In this document: piece by piece, positions 38,883-45,000 of the stretch
How positions within the stretch are numbered: position 1 is the first letter of the stretch
How the letters are laid out: every line of letters starts with the position of its first letter
Assembly: GCA_000310025.1 (NCBI GenBank)
Contig: FN649741.1
Coordinates: forward strand, 4,231,453-4,276,452
Direction: 5' to 3'
DNA: 45,000 nt
From: Ectocarpus siliculosus
Lineage: Eukaryota > Sar > Phaeophyceae > Ectocarpales > Ectocarpaceae
Notes under the pieces: model-generated
Database searches by the model: none
What the model saw: only the letters and a program-made list of their open reading frames with translations
Told to the model about the DNA's origin: nothing
Program-made: the position numbers and the translations under genes

Positions 38883-39734
38883 TTAAGTTGATATTAGTGA
38901 CAGTAGCAGGAGCCTCGTCATATCCACGCTGACCTTGCCGAGGTTGCTGGCCACTGCGATGTGTAAAGCTGTATCTCCGTCCTCCGTGGCGATGTTGACC
39001 TCGGCACCGGACGCCAGCAGAGTCTTCATCACCGTATCACCGCGGCCACCTTCGGCCGAATTGTGGAGAGCAGTGATACCATCCTCGTCTCGAGCATTGA
39101 CGTCGACATCAGCGACCACCAAGGTCTTCACGGTAGACACCAAATCGCAGTAGGCCGCTATATGGAGCGGGGTGGTGCCTTCATTGTCGCTGGCATTTTT
39201 TTGCGCTCCAGCTTCCAACAGAACACCAACGATTTCGTCACGCCCTTCTTCCATGACCGAAACGTGAAGAGCAGTAAGTCCTTCCAACTCGCGGGCGTCC
39301 ACGTCGGCGTGCGCAGCCAACAAGGCCTTCACGGCATACAGGTGGCCACGATATGCTGCTTCCATCAGAGCGGTTTCGCCGTCGGACTTGCGCACATCCG
39401 TGTTTGCTCCCTTTTTCAACAGAGCATCAATAATGCCATCGAATCCTCCGTAGGCAGCGACGTGGAGGGCAGTTCCGTCGGTGCTGATGGTGTCGACGTC
39501 TACACCAGCAGCCAACAAAGCCTCCACGACGGGCATGTGGTCACCGCGAGCTGCTAAAATCAGGGGGGTGTCTCCACTGGGGTCTTTGGAATTTTTGTCC
39601 ACCTGCACCTTGTCCAAGAGCAGAATCACTAACTCCACGTCCCCCTGTTGGGCAGCGGTGCAGAGGGGTGGAGTTTTAAAACCTCCATCGACGAACGCGT
39701 TCAGAAGCTCTTTCAGCTCGTCAGTGCGGCACAT
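38883..39734 (-). CDS. ankyrin-repeat protein
   Basis: 283 residues from ATG 39734 (MCRTDELKELLNAF). The open frame extends to 39950, but that part is only LLCCCCAVAV strings from a CAG-rich minisatellite. About seven ankyrin repeats follow from residue 25 (FKTPPLCTAAQQGD, GDTPLILAARGD, GTALHVAAYGGF, GETALMEAAYRGH, GLTALHVSVMEEG, GTTPLHIAAYCD, GITALHNSAEGG, GDTALHIAVASN). Acidic residues are common, and no other domain follows. The frame is intact. It lies between small ORFs and repeats in the less gene-dense part of the virus-like region. Viral or host origin is open. Confidence 0.8.
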   Translation of the reverse strand: MCRTDELKELLNAFVDGGFKTPPLCTAAQQGDVELVILLLDKVQVDKNSKDPSGDTPLILAARGDHMPVVEALLAAGVDVDTISTDGTALHVAAYGGFDGIIDALLKKGANTDVRKSDGETALMEAAYRGHLYAVKALLAAHADVDARELEGLTALHVSVMEEGRDEIVGVLLEAGAQKNASDNEGTTPLHIAAYCDLVSTVKTLVVADVDVNARDEDGITALHNSAEGGRGDTVMKTLLASGAEVNIATEDGDTALHIAVASNLGKVSVDMTRLLLLSLIST

Positions 39735-39825
39735 GCTTGAAGTCTGGCAAGAGTGGACAAGGGTGGCGAGGGGACACGTGGAATCAAGCGATGTTGGCGC
39801 TGGTGGTTTTTGATCGTGGCCACGC

Positions 39826-39930
39826 GGCAGCACAGCAACAGCACAGCAACAGCACAGCAACAGCACAGCAACAGCACAGCAACAGCACAGCAACAGCACA
39901 ACAGCAGCACAACAGCAGCACAGCAGCCGG
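39826..39930. repeat. 12-bp minisatellite (AGCACAGCAACA type)
   Basis: About six perfect AGCACAGCAACA-type units pass into AACAGCAGC variants. It lies directly upstream (5') of the ankyrin gene on the minus strand and creates the false cysteine/leucine-rich extension. Confidence 0.9.
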
Positions 39931-40384
39931 AACAGATCTCTGGCAGTCATTGCACTCTACCTCATCAGCTCCACCGCGACAAAACCGCGCGTGACACTTT
40001 TCAAACACAGACTTCCCCCCGACAGCGCCCCATCCATCCGACACACACACACACACACACACATCTCGCTGCTGCTGGCGGAACTGTTGTGCACATCACT
40101 TACCGTTTGACCTCGAGCTAGCACATTCTCCGCTACACCTGCTCTTTCCGATTCCTGGAAGCTCTCGGTGACAGTGGTTCAACTCCGACGGGCTCCTGCA
40201 GAGAGTCTGGTCGTAGATTGTGACGTCATCGTATTGTCAAACAGAATAGAGTCAGTAAGCACTGAACCTTGGTTTTCATCTGTTCACAACCCTGTTCACA
40301 ACCCCCGGGGGACAGCAAGCGAGTGCAGACAGATACCCTGATGCACGAAGAGACAGAGGTGAGAGAACAGCGGGAGTGCGTGAA

Positions 40385-40450
<66 letters not shown>

Positions 40451-41146
40451 CAGGCGCAGAAAGGGGAAGGGGTGATGGACGTAACACCACAAAGGCTTGG
40501 CTTGATGCTGGCTCTAAATCTCAGACACCGCCAGAATATAATATCTCTACCGACCTGCACCCATGCCAGATGCACTGCTTTTGCTACTGCTGCCGTTCAT
40601 CGTCCGACTCTATATCGCGACCCGTGCTCATGGCGGTGACACAATTGTGACAAACAACTTGCAAACCAAGCAGACGCGAATGGTGTGTTGGAAATGACAG
40701 ATGCTCCCACAAACTCTACACTTCACCACCAACACACTGCATACCAACTGCTGTGTCAACTGCTGTACACCCTCCACTATCACTCTGCACCGCTGCTGTC
40801 ATGCACATCACGCCGACAACTTCGTTTGACCTATTACCGGTCACGGATTGTCTCGACCGTTGTAGTCAGACCATAGATGAATTTGTCAGACAAACAATTT
40901 TTTGGAAGGTCGTGCTCGCACCGACCCTCGGAATAATTTCTTGCAACATCTCGAAGACAATACCCCGTCCGCCATCCCCTCACACAGCCCTCTCCGATCA
41001 CAACCTCCCTACCACCCCTCTTCCAGTCACACTTGCGAGCTCGGGTGTGTGTACTCCGCTCACGTGATCTGGCACCACATACCAGCATTTCTCTTTTGGC
41101 AAGGTGAGGCATCCCTCCTGTTGTGAAGTCTCCCTGTATACAAGGC
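39931..41146. other. intergenic with microsatellites
   Basis: Contains CA repeats at about 40040-40062 and a GA run at about 40395-40448. It also holds one ACTGCTGTA at 40759. ORFs through the GA run encode RERE or SLSL only. No gene recognised. Confidence 0.5.
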
Positions 41147-42107
41147 GGATCTTGGCTCTTGCATTGCTGACCGATCTCGCGTTTGTCGCCAAGTGCGGCT
41201 GGAAAGTCGAAAGACCTGTACCGCCGTACACACCGACAAACGATAGACACGCCGCTGCACCAACGAGCTTTGTCTCAGATAAATGCACAGTGTTCAGAGA
41301 TTGGTTTTCAGCTGCTCGAGTCATGCCCGCCTGCTGTAGGAGGGGTCCCGCTTGTCCGTCCGCGAGACCAAGTGTGAGAACATCAACAATTATAAACTAA
41401 AAACATGTGCCCGCCCGATCCCGCTCGCCCACCCTCCTGTCGTCCGCCAGCAAGCGAGAACAAGCCGGGGCAGTCAACTGGATCTTGGCAGGCGAGTGGT
41501 CCTTGAAAGTTGTCTTAGATGGGGGATCTTGGCTCTTGCACTGCTGACCGATCTCGCGTTTGTCGGCAAGTGCGGCTGGAAAGTCGAAAGACCTGTACCG
41601 CCGTACACACCGACAAACGATAGACACGCCGCTGCACCAACGAGCTTTGTCTCAGATAAATGCACAGTGTTCAGAGATTGGTTTTCAGCTGCTCGAGTCA
41701 TGTCCGCCTGCTGTAGGAGGGGTCCCGCTTGTCCGTCCGCGAGACAAGTGTGAGAACATCAACAACTATAAACTAAAAACATGTGCCCGCCCCATCCCGC
41801 TCGCCCACCCTCCTGTCGTCCGCCAGCAAGCGAGAACAAGCCGGGGCAGTCAACTGGATCTTGGCAGGCGAGTGGTCCTTGAAAGTTGTCTTAGATGGGG
41901 GATCTTGGCTCTCGTACTGCTGACCGATCTCGCGTTTGTCGGCAAGTGCGGCTGGAAAGTCGAAAGACCTGTACCGCCGTACACACCGACAAACGATAGA
42001 CACGCCGCTGCACCAACGAGCTTTGTCTCAGATAAATGCACAGTGTTCAGAGATTGGTTTTCAGCTGCTCGAGTCATGTCCGCCTGCTGTAGGAGGGGTC
42101 CCGCATG
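41147..42107 (+). repeat. 376-bp tandem repeat, about 2.5 copies
   Basis: Copies start at 41147, 41524 and 41900 (GGATCTTGGCTCT), with periods of 377 and 376 bp. The third copy breaks off near 42107 within GGGTCCCGC. Copies differ by a few single bases, for example GACCAAGTG against GACAAGTG. The similar ORFs in each unit (ending around 41400, 41753 and beyond) are parts of the repeat, not genes. Confidence 0.92.
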
Positions 42108-42376
42108 TCCACCGTAATAAACGAAATTCGCAATCACGGAGAGCGCTAAGCCCCACCCCGCCCTCCCCTGCTGTCTCCCATCCCCGAAAACGAAAGCACG
42201 CGCTCCACGCCACTCGAGACCGGCGCTGGCACATGTGGTCGAGGAGAGGTCCACGGGATCGCGTGTCGCGAGCTTTGCGAGCACATACGATCTGGACGAC
42301 ATTCCAGACGATACGTTTTTCGTACGAATCGTCCGCTTGCATCGCACAAAATAAAATATTGCTTGAAGGAATAAAC

Positions 42377-44272
42377 ATGACTCCTCCTTTGGGTACAGTT
42401 TTGTTTCTTACATGTGGTTTCTCTGCCTACTCCGGTGCACAGGCAAATACACCCATCCCCAAACCTATATGCGATTCCTCCAAAGAGATTTCAGTCCGCT
42501 ATAGCTCTACATCTAAACGCATCTACCTAGAATCCATCGACGGGTCTCGTGGCGGGTGCGCTAGCCCTACCATGGTACACGAGGCCTTGGGCGACGCGAG
42601 CCCCCTATTTCCACTTGAAACACCCGGGGAATGGATGCTCTCAGAATCTCTGCATGTTTTGGATGGAATTACATTGAATTTGTACGGAACCGATGTGGGT
42701 GGTGATGTAGACTACATCAAGCTCAGAAGCGACTCTGAAATGACGGTAAGCATTCGCGCTCACGGAGGATCGCTGGATTTGCTCAACACAAAGGTAACCT
42801 CGTGGGACTCCTCCAAAGGTGACGTAGACACTGATTGGAGCGATGGTCGTTCATTCCTCAGCGCCATATCTGAAGTTGTGCTCGACACCAGCGAGACGTG
42901 TGTAGGTTCCGCCAAAAACGACATGGGAGAAGCACGCATGGATATTGAAAACTGCGAAATCGCTTTCCTGGGGTACGAGGAAGCAGAAAGCTGGGGAATT
43001 AGCTGGAAATTACGCGGTGTTTGCAACGATAAATCAAACCTGGACATGTACGAGGGAGTCGGGGTGTACGGCAACCTACTCGGAAGCGAAGTCCACGATC
43101 TTTACTACGGGCACTATGGGTACAGACAATCATTCGCACTCCTGAGCAGAAACAGCGTTTACAACAACGAGGTGTATGGATTTGACCCACATGACGATTC
43201 TGTCAACATTACTATTTCGCACAATGACGTGTACTTTAATTTCAATCACGGCGTGATATGGTCCAAGTATTGCCACAATGCAGTAGTCACCAACAACCAC
43301 GTGCACGACAATGGTGGCGTGGGAATCTTTCCGCACTTCGTATCCGACAACGCATACATCGCACACAACACGATAGAAAAGAACGGCGACAGTGGCATTG
43401 CCTTTCTGGAATCTAGCGGAGGTCTCGTGTACAACAACACCGTGCGTGAAAACGTCCACGGAATTCGGTTCTCAGTCGGCTCACGCCAAAATGTGGTAGC
43501 CGAGAATACTTTCGAGGCAAACTCTGGATATGACCTATATCAATACGCGGGTAGCGATGAGGTGGTGGAGGTAGACAGTGGAAACCCCACTGGCAATGTG
43601 ATATACGCGAACCTGTTTTCTGGGAACGTCGGGGGAGCGCGACTGGACGATTCCATAGACACCCAGCTCATCATAAACTCGGTCGAAGACTGGGCCAGTA
43701 TCGAAATGGTGGATTCGATGAACACTCTGGTTCAGGGCAACAGTTTTCCAGACGACATGATGTACACTTCCAGCGGATCGTGTATCAATTCTGCTTCAGA
43801 TGTGTCCTTCGGCGAAGTTTGCACCGACGCCGCAATCGACCCCGTCGACCGGAGCGACCACCACACCTACCACCCAACAAATGATCCATCGGATACGGTC
43901 GCCACCGAATCTCCGCCTGATCCACAAACGTATGCACCTACTGTGTCTCCACATGCATCCGCGTTTACTACAAGACCCACCTCTCAACCATCTGCTCATA
44001 CACTTACCGCATCTCCCACCATCATTATCAAAAATGGTACGGAGAGCAGCTACAGGAGTAGGGGTGCCAACGAGGGGGATGGTGATGACTATGATGAGTT
44101 TGAAACGGAATCGCCGACACCCATGACTGCTCGTGGGATCGAAGTTGACGATGATCGCGACGCCCAAGGTTTGACCAGTGGCACATCATCATCATTATCA
44201 TCGCGTAGCAAGTCGAACGGGGCAGTCGGATCAATTGGCTTCATCGCGGTTATTGGCGTTCTGGTATTGTAA
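42377..44272 (+). CDS. mannuronan C5-epimerase-like protein with C-terminal anchor
   Basis: 631 residues from ATG 42377; the open frame upstream runs through the tandem repeat and is ignored. A signal peptide fits residues 1-23 (VLFLTCGFSAYSGAQA). A right-handed beta-helix with Asn-rich turns (SRNSVYNNEVYG, HNDVYFNFNHG, NNHVHDNGG, HNTIEKNGDSG, ENTFEANSG) carries the YGFDPHDDS motif with DPHD at 270-273, the catalytic signature of alginate C5-epimerases (mannuronate to guluronate in the polymer). After about residue 480 comes a Ser/Thr/Pro stalk with PTxxPS repeats, then a hydrophobic C-terminus (VGSIGFIAVIGVLVL) fitting a GPI or membrane anchor. EsV-1 has a similar gene. Host alginate is the likely substrate, so cell-wall change at entry or exit is plausible. 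The catalytic motif is intact. Confidence 0.88.
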   Translation: MTPPLGTVLFLTCGFSAYSGAQANTPIPKPICDSSKEISVRYSSTSKRIYLESIDGSRGGCASPTMVHEALGDASPLFPLETPGEWMLSESLHVLDGITLNLYGTDVGGDVDYIKLRSDSEMTVSIRAHGGSLDLLNTKVTSWDSSKGDVDTDWSDGRSFLSAISEVVLDTSETCVGSAKNDMGEARMDIENCEIAFLGYEEAESWGISWKLRGVCNDKSNLDMYEGVGVYGNLLGSEVHDLYYGHYGYRQSFALLSRNSVYNNEVYGFDPHDDSVNITISHNDVYFNFNHGVIWSKYCHNAVVTNNHVHDNGGVGIFPHFVSDNAYIAHNTIEKNGDSGIAFLESSGGLVYNNTVRENVHGIRFSVGSRQNVVAENTFEANSGYDLYQYAGSDEVVEVDSGNPTGNVIYANLFSGNVGGARLDDSIDTQLIINSVEDWASIEMVDSMNTLVQGNSFPDDMMYTSSGSCINSASDVSFGEVCTDAAIDPVDRSDHHTYHPTNDPSDTVATESPPDPQTYAPTVSPHASAFTTRPTSQPSAHTLTASPTIIIKNGTESSYRSRGANEGDGDDYDEFETESPTPMTARGIEVDDDRDAQGLTSGTSSSLSSRSKSNGAVGSIGFIAVIGVLVL

Positions 44273-44650
44273 TGATTACTCTGGCGACCGCTGCCAAGAT
44301 ATCAGGATCCGGCTCTTTCGACTTCCACCGGAATTTAAAGTTACAAACCAAATTAGTTGCAGCAAACCTCTTCACCCATTTGCACCCCTCACTCTCACAA
44401 ACACCATCCCGAAGACCGGATCGCTGCTGGGTATCGCGACAGGCATCACACACACCAGGTGATGCATCCTGGCTCGTCGAGATTGTTGATGCACGAAGTA
44501 GTTGCAAGAGTAGCTTTGTGTATTAGCACAACCGATGATGCTTGGTCTTGTGAAGTAGTACGATCGCCGATGTTGTTCACCAGCGCAATGAAACTCCATA
44601 CATGTACACACCGGTTTGCTTACGCCTTGGCGCGACAGAACATTTCAAGC
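44273..44650. other. intergenic between epimerase and terminal ORF
   Basis: 378 bp without a supported gene. Short ORFs on both strands overlap each other. A promoter for the ORF at 44651 is expected here, but none is recognisable. Confidence 0.4.
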
Positions 44651-45000
44651 ATGGCTCTTCCCAACGGGTTCACCGGAAACGGGGTGTCAACCCCGGTTGC
44701 AGAACAACGGGACAGCCGCTTCGTCGTGGGAGTACTGAAGAGCCTTTGCTCTCAGCTAGATGACCACCAGCGCGTCGTTGATCAGTTGGACACTTTACAG
44801 AACTACTGGAATAAACAGCAGAGATGGAACAAGTATGGCCAGAAGAGCAAGCGTCTCAGGCAGAAGATTCTTCATCTACAGATGGAGCACAAAAAGCAAG
44901 ATGAAGAGCGGAGGATCCAAAAACTGATGATGCAGCACCAGCACGAGCTGCGCGATAAGAAGTGTCGGGACGAGCAGTCGGCGGAGATACAGAAGGCGCA
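44651..45000 (+). CDS. coiled-coil protein, 5' part (runs off the window)
   Basis: Open from ATG 44651 to the window end (116 codons seen, no stop). It starts MALPNGFTGNGVS, followed by a strongly charged helix rich in Gln, Lys and Glu (LQNYWNKQQRWNKYGQKSKRLRQKILHLQMEHKKQDEERR in pattern) that suggests a coiled coil. No known domain is visible in this part. It lies 378 bp after the epimerase gene on the same strand. The full length is unknown. Confidence 0.55.
   Translation, partial: MALPNGFTGNGVSTPVAEQRDSRFVVGVLKSLCSQLDDHQRVVDQLDTLQNYWNKQQRWNKYGQKSKRLRQKILHLQMEHKKQDEERRIQKLMMQHQHELRDKKCRDEQSAEIQKA

Noticed and set aside
39735-39950. Cysteine/leucine-rich N-terminus of the ankyrin protein
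   Set aside because: It comes from the CAG-type minisatellite. A normal ATG at 39734 directly precedes the folded part.
41104-42117. Similar ORFs repeated three times, suggesting a gene family
   Set aside because: They are the same frame in each copy of the 376-bp tandem repeat, without consistent starts, ends or domains.
1-45000. CRISPR arrays, rRNA and tRNA genes
   Set aside because: I saw no regularly spaced direct repeats with unique spacers, no rRNA core sequences and no complete tRNA cloverleaf. The tRNA-like blocks are short fragments only.

Overview
The window looks like nuclear DNA of a brown alga (probably Ectocarpus or a relative). It carries an integrated, EsV-1-like phaeovirus provirus in roughly its right half. 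On the left, genes are interrupted by introns with good GT-AG splice sites and surrounded by long runs of G, CA, GA and CT repeats. On the right there are mostly intron-less ORFs whose combination is diagnostic of phaeoviruses: a 124-residue K+ channel of the Kesv type, a replication factor C small subunit, a hybrid histidine kinase, a mannuronan C5-epimerase-like protein and a tyrosine recombinase. The species and provirus assignments are inferences from gene content; no database search was possible.

Layout. 1-4.9 kb (+): 3' part of a LARGE-like GT49 glycosyltransferase, rebuilt here as six exons whose phases fit, with its 5' exons not found. 4.9-7.8 kb: non-coding, repeat-rich. 7.8-9.7 kb (-): a two-exon short-chain dehydrogenase/reductase. 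10.787-15.472 kb: a complete 4.69-kb non-autonomous LTR retrotransposon with 187-bp LTRs that look identical, a 5-bp target duplication and a gag-like CCHC zinc-knuckle protein but no pol (TR-GAG type). 15.5-19.9 kb: non-coding with several degenerate repeats. 19.9-23.3 kb: an IQ-motif ORF interrupted by one in-frame stop, then a 792-aa tyrosine recombinase, which is the likely integration module. 24.2-28.9 kb: an ankyrin gene and a lysine-rich coiled-coil gene between two direct copies of a complex repeat. 28.9-34.7 kb: coiled-coil protein, hybrid histidine kinase, lysine/alanine-rich basic protein, acidic serine-rich protein and a small hypothetical. 35.7-38.0 kb: a compact cluster of two small membrane proteins, the K+ channel, RFC and a possible lipid-anchored peptide. 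38.1-39.7 kb: an ankyrin gene fragment, a small basic ORF and an intact ankyrin gene. 39.8-42.1 kb: minisatellites and a 376-bp tandem repeat. 42.4-44.3 kb: the C5-epimerase-like surface protein. 44.65 kb to the end: the 5' part of a coiled-coil ORF that runs off the window.

How the parts fit. The recombinase would carry out integration or excision. RFC belongs to viral DNA replication. The K+ channel, the C5-epimerase-like protein and the small membrane proteins suit membrane or cell-wall functions during entry or exit. The hybrid kinase suits signalling. The in-frame stop, the gene fragment, the ankyrin insertions and the low gene density compared with a compact viral genome suggest a partly degraded or rearranged provirus. 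Its exact borders cannot be fixed here, because one repeat family occurs both outside (18.3-18.7 kb) and inside (24-29 kb) the virus-like part.
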